Of a stretch of DNA of 64,000 bases, positions 8,795 through 54,400 are shown one piece after another. Positions within the stretch are counted from its first letter, which is position 1. The number at the start of each line of letters is the position of its first letter. This DNA is from Strix aluco (Eukaryota > Chordata > Aves > Strigiformes > Strigidae), in the NCBI RefSeq assembly GCF_031877795.1, contig NC_133954.1, positions 9,167,258 through 9,231,257 of the forward strand, given 5' to 3'. The position numbers were made by a program, and so were the translations under genes. The notes under the pieces are model-generated. The model did no database searches and had not been told where the DNA came from. It worked only from the letters and a program-made list of their open reading frames with translations.

Positions 8795-9780
8795 AGCGCC
8801 GGGTGAAAAAGCCGAGCGGCTTCCTCCGAGAGTGCAGCAGCCGTGACGGGGCTGGGAAGGGCTGGCAGCTGCCCCCCCGCCTGCCTCCCGCTCCCTGGGG
8901 GCACCCAGCACCCCCCTGGCCCCCTGCACCCACAGGCATGTGGCACCCCAGGGCCCTGGCTGCGTCCTCCCCCCCAGCCACCACTGCAGGGTGGGCAATG
9001 TCCCATTGCGGGGGGGTCCCGCACGATGGAACCGTGTCCCCCCCCCCCTCCAGCACTGAGCTCTGTGGCACTGGGGGAGTACGGGGGGGACTGCAGGGCA
9101 CGGGGCTGGTGGCTCGGCTGCAGCTCTGGGTGCAGGAGGGGGTGTAGGGACAGGAGCAGGGTGCAAAGGGTGTGTTCAGAGGGTGCGTGGGGGGTGCAGG
9201 GTGGGTGTGGTGACAGCTGGGTGCAGGGTGCAGGGCTGCTGGGTGCAGGGTGCAGCGTGCATGGTGGGTGCAGGATGGGTGCAGGCCAGGCCCCAGGAGC
9301 AGGCGTGTCAGGGGGACCCCAGCACCCTGTGCTGCCCCTTGGGGTGGTCCCTGCCAGCTCGGGGAGAGGGGGTGATGGTGGGGGGATTCCAGCCTGTGCC
9401 GCCCCCCCGGCTGGGCGCAGGGTGCTGGTGTGTGGGTGCCTGGCGTGACTGCGCCCGGGAGGTGAGAGCAGGGGGGAAACCGCAGGGAGGCCCGACATGA
9501 ATCAACGTCGCGGGGCCGTTTCTCAGAAACCTTCCTGGCTCCCACCGCGCTTCCCGGTGTGGCTGCACCGGAGCTGGGGACGCCCCGCGGCCTCGCCGGT
9601 GCCCAGGACGGAGGGTGCAGGGACACCCGTGTGGCGTGGATGTGGGGTGTCCCCCCCACAAAACCCTGCCACAACCCCCAGCCCCACGTGCGAGGGGCTG
9701 GATGGCCGCGGCAGCACGGTGCACCAGCCCGTGTCACGCACGTGGCCTCCCCGGGCCTGGCCGGCTCCAGGCACCTTGGG
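8795..9780. other. GC-rich intergenic, nothing supportable
   Basis: This is GC-rich spacer with G-runs and a loose GGTGCAGGGTGCAGGG-type repeat at about 9120-9290. Frames up to several hundred codons cross it, but they run into the intronic GGGAT array or give low-complexity Pro/Ser/Cys translations. No splice-consistent exon chain or recognisable domain was found. Confidence 0.6.
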
Positions 9781-9799
9781 GACAGGATGGGGGTGGGTG

Positions 9800-9990
9800 G
9801 CAGAGGAAATATTTTTGCATTATCCCCCGCTTTTTGCACAAGTTAATGGCAAAGCGGCGGTGGGGGCCGCGGCAGCGGGGCTATGGCAACGGCGCAGCAC
9901 CTGCGGGACGTGCAGGGGGTGACATCAAAGCAGCGGTGGAGATGCAGCCTCCACCCCCCCACCCCCCCCGCTGTGGTTTTTGCAGATTTG
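9800..9990. promoter_or_regulatory. Possible regulatory element with RFX-like and TCF-like motifs
   Basis: Within GC-rich spacer this patch becomes motif-dense: an AT-rich segment at 9808-9822, GCTATGGCAAC (X-box-like half, RFX family) at 9880-9890 and ACATCAAAG (TCF/LEF-like) at 9922-9930. The combination is suggestive only. No gene start is recognised beside it. Confidence 0.25.
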
Positions 9991-10589
9991 ACTAACTTTC
10001 TCCGCTCTGGGGGGCAGGGACGGGGGGGGGCTGCACCCAGCCCTGGGGAGCAACAAGGAGGGGGGGGGCCCCAGCTGCGGTTCAGCCCCCCAGCACAGAG
10101 CTAAAGCCGTGGGAAAGGGGGCCAAGGGCGGATAGGACCCCCCAGACACACCCAGCCCCACGGTGTCCCCCAGTCCCCAGGGAAGCAGCAGTGGGGCTGC
10201 TGCTGGGGAAGCGAAGGGGGGGGGCAGGATCGTCCCCAACACTCACTGCAGAGCGGGGGGGCAGCGGGCGTCCAGGGCAGCACCGCTGCGGTGGAATCAG
10301 CCCATCTCACCTGTGGTGGGAAGGGGGTCCCGGGCAAAGTGAGGGGGAAACAAGGAGCTGTTGTGGCCTGTGCTGATGGGGGTGTGGGGGGGTCATCCAC
10401 CGGTGGGGGTCACCTGGGCCGTGCTTATGGCTGCGGAGCATCGCCTCCAGCCCAGGAGCATCCTCCCTGCTCCTGGAGCACCACGGCAGAGCCCAGGAGC
10501 ATCATCCCCATCCCACCCTTCGCTGCAGCCCCGCCGGGGTGGAGGCTCTGCCCAGGGTGGTGGGGGCTGAAGCCACTGGGGTGGGAAGC

Positions 10590-10760
10590 AGGTTCTTCTA
10601 AAAAAAAAATATTAGTCTGTCGGGACTTTCCTTTCCCCGGCGAGGCCGCGTGTGACAATTGTCAGCCGCTCCCCCGAGGATTTCGGTGGCTGCCCAGGTG
10701 CGCCGGCTTGCCGCGATGCAAATGCGGTGCCAGATATAACCCCGCCGGAGGGAATGGCCC
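10590..10760. promoter_or_regulatory. Candidate lymphoid-type enhancer downstream of IKZF3
   Basis: Perfect matches cluster within 100 bases: kappaB GGGACTTTCC at 10622-10631, palindromic GACAATTGTC at 10654-10663, E-box CAGGTG at 10695-10700 and octamer ATGCAAAT at 10716-10723. The set NF-kappaB + E2A-type E-box + octamer is characteristic of B-cell regulatory DNA, and IKZF3 is a B-cell gene whose 3' end lies about 2.2 kb away. A new CpG-rich promoter is an alternative reading. Function is inferred. Confidence 0.45.
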
Positions 10761-12950
10761 GGGAGCGCGCGGCTCCCCGGGGGCTTCGCTTCCCTCCCGG
10801 CGACGCGAGGGGGGCAGCAGGCGTGACATGAACCCGCTGCCCCCGCCGTGGTGCCCCGGTGACAACCGTGACCCCGTTCCTGCTTTGTCTGTGTCCCACA
10901 GCGGCCCCGCGGCTGCCGAGCCCCCCCTCGGCAGCGCCAGCGTTGGGCACGTGGCTCCATTTGGGGGCCGCTTGCGAGACCCCAACCCCAAGAGAAGTGC
11001 AGAGGTGCCTCCCCCACCCTTCCCGCCTTCTCCCCTCAGATTTTGGGGCAGCGGGAGCCCGGCAGAGCCGCCCGGCCCACGCGGAGGGTGGCGAAACGCC
11101 GGCGGGTCCTTGGCGGGACGGCGCGGAGGAGCGTGACTCAGTGAAAGGCCGGAGAATCGGGACAGGGAGGAGGTGGCAGCGGTGACTCAGTCCTCCCCCA
11201 CCCGCTCTCCCCTCCCGGCACTGCTGCTTTTGGGGCGCTGGGCCGCTCCCCGAGGGGAGCAGGAGCCGGCCGGGATGCTCAGAGGATGCAGTTCAGCGCC
11301 CGGCAGAGTTTGATAGGATTTTTCGTGCGTTACAAAGCGTGTTTCAACACGACGGGGGAAACGAGTTCCTCTCTGCTCTATCACAATTACAGCATATCAG
11401 CAGATAAGGATCTCTCTGTCATAACACCAACCCAACGTTTGTAGAAGCCTGGTGCTTTAAAGGGGGGTTGGTTCCAGGCAGAAGAGGGCCGAGGGGTGTT
11501 TTAGCAGCTCTTAGTCAGGGGAAAGCCGGGCTGGGGATGCGCTGGGGGGTCTGCTGGCCCCTGAGCCCCCTCGTCCGGGCTGGGGCTGCGAGCGCTGGCA
11601 GCTTCCCCCGCTCCTTCAGAGTCACCTGGCAGCGTCACGGCGAGGGGAAAACAGCTCTTGGCGCTTGCGTTTCACCCAGGGTAGAAGGAAGTGAAGGTAA
11701 AAGAAAAAAAGGATCCTCTTTCTTCTTTTTTTTTTTTTTTTTTTTTGTTTTAAGCGTGTCCAGCTTCTTGTGGTAGAAGGTGTCAGGAGAGTATGAAATA
11801 AGTGTGAACAACGTCAACCTGCTAGAACAGGGCTGGTGGTGTGAGCCGCTGCCCTCCCGCCTGCCGGGATGTTTCCATCTGACTGAAGTGCTCCAGCACG
11901 GTGGGCGCAGCCGCCGTCACCCCACGGAAACCCTGAGCCCCCCCCTTGCACCCGCGGGTCTGGGCACGTGGGGCTGAGCGTCGCCTTCACCCGCTGCTTC
12001 TGCAGGGGGGAGCAGCCCCGTCCCCGTGCAGGTTACAGGGGACACCGGCGCTGGCCACTTGCCGGGAGAAGCGGCCGGAGCGTGGCTGCGCTTGGGGGAA
12101 TTCGCGGGGTGCGCGCCCCTTCCGCCACCCCCCTCCCCGCCTGCCACCGTCCCCATCCTCACCGACCGCGAGGAAGGTGGCGAGATGGCAGCGGCACTCG
12201 GAGCACCCGGCATCGCCTGCAGACCCCTGGGAGCAAAACCCAACCGCGAGCCTTTGCCAGCGCCGCGGCTCAGCGCCCGGCCGAGGCCACCGCCAGCGCC
12301 AGGGCTCCTCCGCGCTTCTACCCGGGGCCCAGTTTCGCTCTGACTGGGCTCGGTAACCCCAGGGCGAGGAGGACGGCGCTTCGTGACACAGCGTGTCGTG
12401 GGGGAGCGAGTCCCAAGGCTGGGAGCGGCGGGGACATCCCGTGGGAACCGCTTCTGCTCTGCCAAAGTCGGGCCGTTCCCCTCCCGGGGACGCGTGTCCC
12501 GAGCTCGCTGGGGGACAAGGAACGCCGGCGGCACCCCCAGGTCAGAGAAGGGCTCGTTTCCTTGGACCGTACCGGCCAGCTATTAACCAAAACTGAAGAC
12601 CGCCACCGTTTTTCAGCAGCCAGAGGAGCAGACTGCACGGTTGTTTGATCTCGGGGTGTATCAGCACTCCACCGAGCAACGACTCGGTGTTCTGCCTGCG
12701 GCCGTCGCCACCCGCTCGGCGCGGGGGGAAGCACCGCAGCTACGGGCTGGCCACAGGTTTCATCCCATCGTGGTGATTTACAGAGCCCAGAGGTGCCAGG
12801 CCCTGTTCCCCGTGCTCAGGGCCCGCTCCCCGCAGCTCGCTCCCACCCGCCGGCCCACGTTCGCCGGTCGACTTCCAGCTCCCGGTGTTCTGCTTTCGAG
12901 AAGGAACGAGCTGGGGCCGGGGAGAGCCACGCAGCACGTGGGGTCCCGTC
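10761..12950. other. GC-rich intergenic spacer, no gene recognised
   Basis: This CpG-rich spacer contains two perfect TGACTCA (AP-1) sites at 11134-11140 and 11183-11189 and a less GC-rich patch at 11290-11470 with a GATA site (CAGATAAGG, about 11400). A T run of 21 lies at 11726-11746. Translations are Pro/Arg/Ala rich without known domains. It may hold distal elements of IKZF3 or the RDH8-like gene. Confidence 0.5.
11726..11746. repeat. Poly(T) tract
   Basis: An uninterrupted T21 run follows a TCTTC-rich lead-in. It could be the 3' tail of a minus-strand retroposed copy, but I see no recognisable retrogene body or target-site duplication next to it. Confidence 0.8.
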
Positions 12951-12971
12951 AGCTGATTGTGTGCAGGGGAG

Positions 12972-12977
12972 TTTATT
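12972..12977 (-). terminator. IKZF3: Distal IKZF3 polyadenylation signal candidate
   Basis: TTTATT on the plus strand is AATAAA on the transcribed minus strand. It lies 2.9 kb after the stop codon, exactly where the AT-rich gene region gives way to GC-rich spacer. Confidence 0.5.
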
Positions 12978-13547
12978 GAAATTTAAAAATTCAGTAAACT
13001 GTCAAGCACAAGAGGCTCGTTTCGTAGTGCTAAAAGCCAGTTTCCTGAGCCGCCTCTGTGCCGCCCGCCGTTTGGGTGTAATTCAGCAGTAAATAAAGAA
13101 ACCAAGCGAGACAGACAAACAGCTGGCTGGAGCGTTCAGAGGGAACGGTCCGAACAGAAATTTGTTTCGTACCACAATAACCAAACCAGGAGCAGAACGG
13201 ATCAGGCTCACAACAAATACCAGCGGTTTTTTCGCCTCCATTTTCCCAGACGAGGTGATCTGCAAAGCTCCGCTGAGCTCAGAGACCTGCCCGCCACCGA
13301 GCGCAGCCCTTTGGTGCACGGCCCGAGGGGCCTCTGGCCCGGCCCACGGGGAGGGTGCTCGGGGCAGCGCCGCGGGACGGGGACCCTGAGATGAGGGGAG
13401 GCACGTGCCCGCCTGCACCGAGGGGCCTGATCCTGGCACGGGGCTCCAGCCCCGCTCCCGGGATGCGGCCGAGGCCCCGGTGGAAGGAGACGCAGGCACA
13501 CACTCGGCGAGCACCACACAGCAAATATTCATAAAAATCGATATATA

Positions 13548-13553
13548 TTTTAA
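13548..13553 (-). terminator. IKZF3: Proximal IKZF3 polyadenylation signal candidate
   Basis: TTTAAT on the plus strand is ATTAAA on the minus strand. Within about 25-50 bases downstream in the direction of transcription there are TGTGTGG and GTGTGTG blocks typical of the CstF-binding element. Use of this site would give a 2.3 kb 3'UTR. Confidence 0.45.
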
Positions 13554-15863
13554 TAAATGACTGGATTGAAATTCCACAGCACGTGATTGCTCAACAGCAG
13601 GGCCCTAACGAGGTTACGCTCATCAACTCCAGACAGCACAGGGAACTTCTTTTGCTTCAGCCTATCTTGAAATGGTGGGAAAACGGGGTGTGAAAACCTC
13701 CCTCCTTCCCTTCCAAAACCTGGCAGCGCTGCTCACGCCGCGGTTCATCGTCCCCCTTATGCGGGAAGCAGGGGGGTGGCTGGAGCCCGGCCTGGCAGGA
13801 CGGGAGGAGTGGGAGGAGGATCTGAAGAGTGTTTTCAAGGATTCGGTAGCGGCGTGAGAGAGAAACCGGCGGTGCTGCGTGACACACATTCGGCAACACG
13901 AGGAGTTTCCTGTGCAAATGACAAGTTGCGTTTTACCGCGCGTCATCGTCTTCATTTCTCTTGAACCGTGAGGAGCGTTTTCACCGGGCGCGTGGCTCCG
14001 TCGCTGCCCCCAGCAGAACACAGCGGGAGAGCTGGAGTCACCGGAGGAGCGACGCGGGGAATCGGCCGAAGCCTCCCCGAGTCCCGGCCGAGCAGCCGAT
14101 GGGGTGGAGCCGCAGACACGGGTGTTCATCGGGGAAGAACCAACATCCACCCGCCCACCGTATGTGCCTCACGATGGGAAACCGGTTATTGGAAAAGAGC
14201 CTAAAGCTGGTTTCAAACCACGCACGTAACGTCACACCAAGTGGCTCAGGGGCTCTCCTTACCCCCAGCGACAAGCAGGGTCTAGGACCTGGCATTTCCA
14301 CAGCACTTTGGATACTCAAGCACCCTGCAGACTCATTTATCCTTCTTCAGACGCACCCTTATTGGGAAAAGTGAATTTAATTTTCTTTTTTTCTTAAAAT
14401 TCAAGGAGGGAGAAAGTATTTGAGCCAAAAGAGTGAGCCCAGGTCAGAGGGAGGAATAAAATCCAGTATTTCTTGACCCTCAACACTCCACCCGGGTCTC
14501 TGTGCCCCACAACCTCCCCTGGCGGAAGCAGATGGATCACCACCGGTACTGGCACGGCCACGCTGGAAAAGTACAAAGGCAACGTAGATATCAAACCATA
14601 CAAGGGATGCAAAAAGTCCATCAGAACACACCTAACTCTACATTATACAAAAATACTTTGCAAAGAATAAACATCCACTCAGCAGAACTGTTATCAAATT
14701 CATATCTTCAGCACAGTGACTAACAATACAGCTGCAGAGCAATGATTAGATTAAAAGAACTATTTTAAAAACCAGCTTCAAAGTAATTGTAAATAGTCAT
14801 TTTGCAAAACAGCACATCTCACTCTGAGGGATATCCCCACGTAAAACCAGACACGGCGTGATTTTGCTGTCAGCTCCCACACATTCGTGTATGCAGATTC
14901 TCACGGTGTCGGCTGCCAGGCCCGGGTGACTCCCGGCCCCACGCCTTCACCGTCCGCGGGGACGCCGCACGCCGGGGCTGGCTACCAACCCACCGGGGCT
15001 GGCCACCGACCTGCCGGGGCGGCCGCGCGTTCTGCTGCTGGAGCCGAGCAGGGGCACAACGCCCCGTGCGGTTTCGTCCTCGTTGGTGGCCTCCATCAGA
15101 GAGGAGGACTTTCCAGCAGTGAAAATCAGGATTTCCCCCAGACTGCACGGATGAGCCAACCCATGACCTCACCGGGTATCCCAAAAATGCCTATTGCTAA
15201 AAAACCCCAACCCCAAAATAGGTCTCATTTCTTATTTTGCTATTACTGAATAAGAGGCACGTGGGAGTCACTTTAAAGAAAGTGAACAGAGGGCTAAGAA
15301 AAATGAAAGCGTGGTGGGGCCACACGCTCTTTAAGGCTTGGGGGGAAAACCTCTAAAGAGGAATTAATAATCCCTCCCAGAGGCGCGTTCTCCCCGTTTC
15401 GGCGATTCGCCGTTTGAAGACCATCAGGACTGGAACAGCAAGAAAAAGCCTCTCCTATACACTTTTGGCTCGACATCTGATCGAGCAGGGAAACAGGCAG
15501 CAGGGCATCAAACCTTTTGCGTTGAGTTAAAGCATACATTATAAAACCAAATGCACGTTAAAAAATAAAAACCTCTTAAATGGCTCTTAATTTTCACAAA
15601 AATAAAGTTTGTATAAAAATCTGCTCCTGGGATTTTATACAGTACCACTCACCACTCACCACAGCAGCTAGGCACAGATGCTACAGAACACTGAATTATT
15701 TGTATAAAAAAATGTAAAAAGGTGTCACCTCTCTGTGACACTCATTTAAAAACTGGCGTAGAAAAATATTCAAGAAATTTCTTTATGCTAATTAAAAAAA
15801 CCAACCAAACGAGCCTCCCCTCCGATCTAAAACAAAGCCCTTGACCTTGGCAAACCAGTCCTG

Positions 15864-50501
<34,638 letters not shown>

Positions 50502-51085
50502 GCTCCGGCGGCGGCTCCCGGCTCCACCTGCCCGCCCGGGCTCGGGGACTGTCGGCGCAGGTCGCCCGCCTCGCCCTCCCGCCCGCCCCATCGCCACATC
50601 CGGCCCGGCCCGGCGGCGCTGGGCGGGCGGCGAGCGGCGCCGGGCGGCGGCGAGCGGAGCCGACCCGCTGCTAGCCCCCCGGCCCGGCGACCTGCCCGCC
50701 GGGGAGCTCGCCACCGATGCTGAGCGATGGCTACTCGGCGGGGACAGCGGTGGCCCCCGCGGGAGGGGAGGCGGCGGGGCTGGGGGTGGCTGAGGGCACA
50801 GCGGGTGTTTTGGGGGGGCTGAGGGAGGCCCCGGCTGCTGTGGCAGGACACATGGCATCGGGGTGGGAAGAGCATCCCCAGAGCCGGCGGGTGACACAGG
50901 CCGAGCACCGGGAGCCCAGGGGCGATGGCCAGGGCCCGGCCGGCTGGAGGGCAGCGGGGAGGGCAGCGAACCCCGGGGAGGCAGAGCCGGGAGCCCCCCG
51001 ATCCCACAGCACACACCAAGGGGCAAAGCAAACCCCCAGAAACCCAGCGCTTTAGAGAAAACGTCCCTCTGGACTTAGAACCTGA

Positions 51086-51150
51086 GGAAGGTTTGGGTTG
51101 GAAGGACCTTGAAGATCATCCAGTTTCAACTCCTCACCACGGGCTGAATC
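51086..51150 (-). mobile_element. CR1 LINE 3' fragment (short)
   Basis: It begins GGTTTGGGTTGGAAGGACCTT and continues to GATCATCCAGTTTCAACTCC, the reverse complement of the CR1 3' end. It stops being recognisable after about 65 bases. It lies in the same orientation as the next copy. Confidence 0.8.
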
Positions 51151-51219
51151 CCTTATTCAGCACAACTGCCTGGTCTCCATCCCCACACACAGAAAGAAGG
51201 TCTCAGGGCAGAGTCTGAA

Positions 51220-51425
51220 TATCACAGAACCGCAGCACGGTTTGGGTTGGAAGGGACCTTAAAGATCATCCAGTCCCACCCCCCTGCCACGGGCAGGGAC
51301 ACCTTCCACTAGCCCAGGTTGCCCAAAGCCCCGTCCAACCTGGCCTTGACCCCTCCCAGGGAGGGGGCAGCCACAGCTCCTCTGGGCACGGGAGAGAAGC
51401 TCTTTCCCCACCATCAGCGGCGGCT
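51220..51425 (-). mobile_element. CR1 LINE 3' fragment
   Basis: Starts with ATCACAGAACCGCAGCACGG and the hallmark GGTTTGGGTTGGAAGGGACC. It then carries the CCTGCCACGGGCAGGGACACC and CCCGTCCAACCTGGCCTTGA blocks of avian CR1, in reverse orientation. It is 5'-truncated, as is normal for CR1, and moderately diverged. CR1 is the dominant LINE of birds and other sauropsids, so this supports the host assignment. Confidence 0.93.
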
Positions 51426-54400
51426 CCACAGGTAAAGCAGCCGTGGCAGGTCCCTTAGGCAGGGATACGGTCAGGAACGGGACCGTGGGGAGCAGCTCCA
51501 GGGGAAAGAAACCAACCTAAGGGGAGTAACCCCACCCTGCGGGCTCAGACAGGCTCCCACGTTCAAGGCCAAGGCGGGCGGGTGATGAGGACACCCGTCC
51601 CCCGCCGCCCACCGCATCTCGAGCCAGCTCAATGGTTCCCCCCGTGTCCCCCCCCGTGTCCCCTGGAAGCCGTTTGCCAGCCCCGTCTGCAATAGGGTCA
51701 CCAGCAAGATCCGGGTCCGTAACCCGCCGTGGACGGTCAGTCAGAACGACCAGCGGGCATTTTAGGGAGCCCTTCATCTTTAAAGCCCGCAGCAAGCGCT
51801 AACACCCAAAATAGCGTAAAAAAGCTTGCGACAGCTTGGGCTAGGTCACTCAAGGGACAACAGCTATTCATACGGAGAGTTTAGCAGGGTGACTCGGAGC
51901 TATTTTGCGTTGGCAGACTTCTGACTCATTTTATTTTAGACTGCAGAGCCGAGTAGCCCAAGCCTTTATTAGAACTGGTGTGGCAATTGTGCTCTGTGGT
52001 GCCCACGCACGGGAAAGAGTAACTTTTCTACATAATTTCTTTTGTGTGCAGTTTGTCCGGGCTCTGTTTACACATCATGTGAACATGGTAAGGCAGCCTC
52101 AACTGTTAAACAAATGCTGCTTTCTTTGCATTATTTGTTAACAAATCGCACTTCTCGGACCGTACATTAAATGGCTGAGATAAAATAATACTTAAGTTAG
52201 CTGTTTTCCTTAATATTAACATAAATAGCATTGCTATTTAGAAGAAAATCAAGTTATGAAATTGTTTAATAAATTAAATATAAATTTCAAAGCACTCAGA
52301 GAATTGTTAAATAATGATTTTTGTACATCTAGTACAGACTTTGGAAAGGAGGCTCTCAGGGCTTGGAGAGGGCTTTGAGCAGCCTGACCTCGTGCAGGAT
52401 GTCCCTGCCCACGGCAGGGGGGTGGCACCAGATGACCTTTGCAGGTCCCTTCCGACCCAAACCCTTCTATGATTCATGAGGAAGCGTGAGCTCTGCCAGA
52501 TCAACGCAGTCTTGACTTTATGTGCAAGCTAAGCACTAGTCATGGCATTTTGCTTCACCCAAAACCCAGAACTATTTACCAAGAAAAGGCCTAAAAAGGT
52601 AATAGCTGGCCTAGATCTCAGATCAGCACAGAACATCTGTACCTGCAGGATGATGTTCAGAAGATACAGAACAGTCAGTACCCGGCACACTTTGACATCA
52701 ACACAGTCCGTGTTTGCAGCTTCGAACTGTGATGAGCCAGAGCGACAAAAACAACAACCCAAGATGCTGATCATCGTCAGCATGACGAGGGCAGGTGCCC
52801 TTCTGGACCCTTGGGGTTAGTGCTGCACCTGTTTATTACAGTTTTATACTTACTTCATCACATTGTGCTTTGGCTTTGGGTTGGGGTTTTTAGGCCCTGC
52901 AACTCAGCTGTATTTTAAAACTGAGAAATGAATGTTTTGGGGTAAGAAGACTGACTGAGGCTTAATGCATTTTTGTTTTCCACAAAGGGGTCCGGAAATC
53001 CGAAATAATACTCATGCGACCTGTGAATTTACAAGTTAATCAAGTGGCAAATGAAACTGTGATCTGACCCGATCACTTGGACATAAAACCAAAGGCAGCG
53101 AGTACGAATTACCATGGCTCAGGTGTGCGATAACAAGACAACATGGAAACATGATTCACCTACTTACTTTCTGTGTTGTGTCAACGACTGCTTCTGAAAT
53201 TGATGCTTTTCCATCACTTGGAAAAAGAGTCTGGAAATACAATGTCAAAAACAAAAGGTATCTGGGATAATCAAGCCTAATTCTCTGTTATTCCAGACAA
53301 TCTGTGTTCCCCTTCCAGAACCATTTAATAATTAGGAAGGCTTCTCGCCCCTATGAACTTTACGGAAGCCCTGGAACCTGCTGTGTGATGATCAGAAACC
53401 TCTTTCTGTTTTCCATCCCAGGATTATTCACGGGCATCTCTTACTGCCAGATTTGTTCTAATTTAAATCTTTACTTTCCCTCACACTTACCATCAGATAC
53501 AATCATGTCTTCTCTCTGCTTTTATTTCAAGGGCAGAAATCAAAAGAACTTGCGTTTTCCAGCCTATAAAAAATGCCACTATGTTCATCGTGGCCCTCCT
53601 TTGCGTTGTCCCTGCTTTAGATCACCCACCTTGAAGATCAGAGACAAAACTTGTGTTCTGCATCCCAGGTAGCATCTCTCCAGAGCCTTGCACAGCTCAT
53701 TCACGTGACCCTCTGCTGAAAATCTCTCTACGTATTTCCTAGAATAAAATATTTGCCTTTATAATATCTACTCACACCATGCCCAAGTTTACAATAGATT
53801 TTTTTCCTCTTCTATCACTTCTTACTGAGCTTCTAGCTCTTAGCAAAAATACCTAGTAATTCATAAACACATGACTTCACGCTTTGTCCTGTTAAATCCT
53901 CTTCCCACCATTACCCTGTTCTTAAGGATAACCAGCTTTTATTTTTTCTCTCCTGAACTTACAAATCTGTCATGACAATTTATCAGTCTGTGACTTAGAA
54001 ATATTATAGACTTGAAAAGGAATGAGTCATCTGACTCAAAACACAGACCAGGAGCCTAAGTTTATAAAGATTCAAAACTGCAGACAAAACTTTATAGTCA
54101 AGATACTGTTTTGTAATAATTAACAAGCTGGGGACTGATGGGTTGTGTAGGACAGTTACATGGCAATAGGCTATAAACATCCTTAGGAGCAGAGGATGTT
54201 CAGACTGAAATATGACTAGTTTATAGCAGACACGTTAAAAACTGAATCATTTTGCCTATACGGCATAAGCGTGAAATGTTAACTTTGAGTAAAACTGAAA
54301 ACTTTCAACACATGGGAACGCTGGATCTTTTGAGGTGGTCCTAATTATGAATTGTTCAGCAGCTCAAGGAAATTAAAAATGAAAACCCTGACATAGTTTT

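Larger units (their letters stand above)
12950..15863 (-). other. IKZF3: IKZF3 3'UTR
   Basis: The 2.3-2.9 kb downstream of the IKZF3 stop is AT-richer than the spacer beyond it and has no other gene. Two end points are possible on the minus strand: ATTAAA at 13548-13553 followed by a GT-rich stretch (TGTGTGGTG and GTGTGTG within 13495-13525), and AATAAA at 12972-12977, the only canonical hexamer I found. The composition change at about 12.95 kb favours the distal end. The GT-rich downstream element favours use of the proximal one. Confidence 0.6.

Noticed and set aside
7900-9498. A 532-codon open frame on the minus strand
   Set aside because: It runs through the GGGAT array (Pro/Ile/Ser/His repeats) and overlaps the last RDH8-like exon in antisense. 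It is a composition artefact.
8532-9839. 435-codon minus-strand frame
   Set aside because: Antisense to the final RDH8-like exon and GC-rich spacer, Pro/His/Ser biased with no conserved motif.
10291-11136. A novel gene starting in the CpG-rich spacer
   Set aside because: The open frame has no family resemblance and no plausible exon chain. Regulatory DNA explains the motifs better.
11726-11746. Poly(T) as the tail of a processed pseudogene
   Set aside because: No recognisable coding remnant or target-site duplication next to it.
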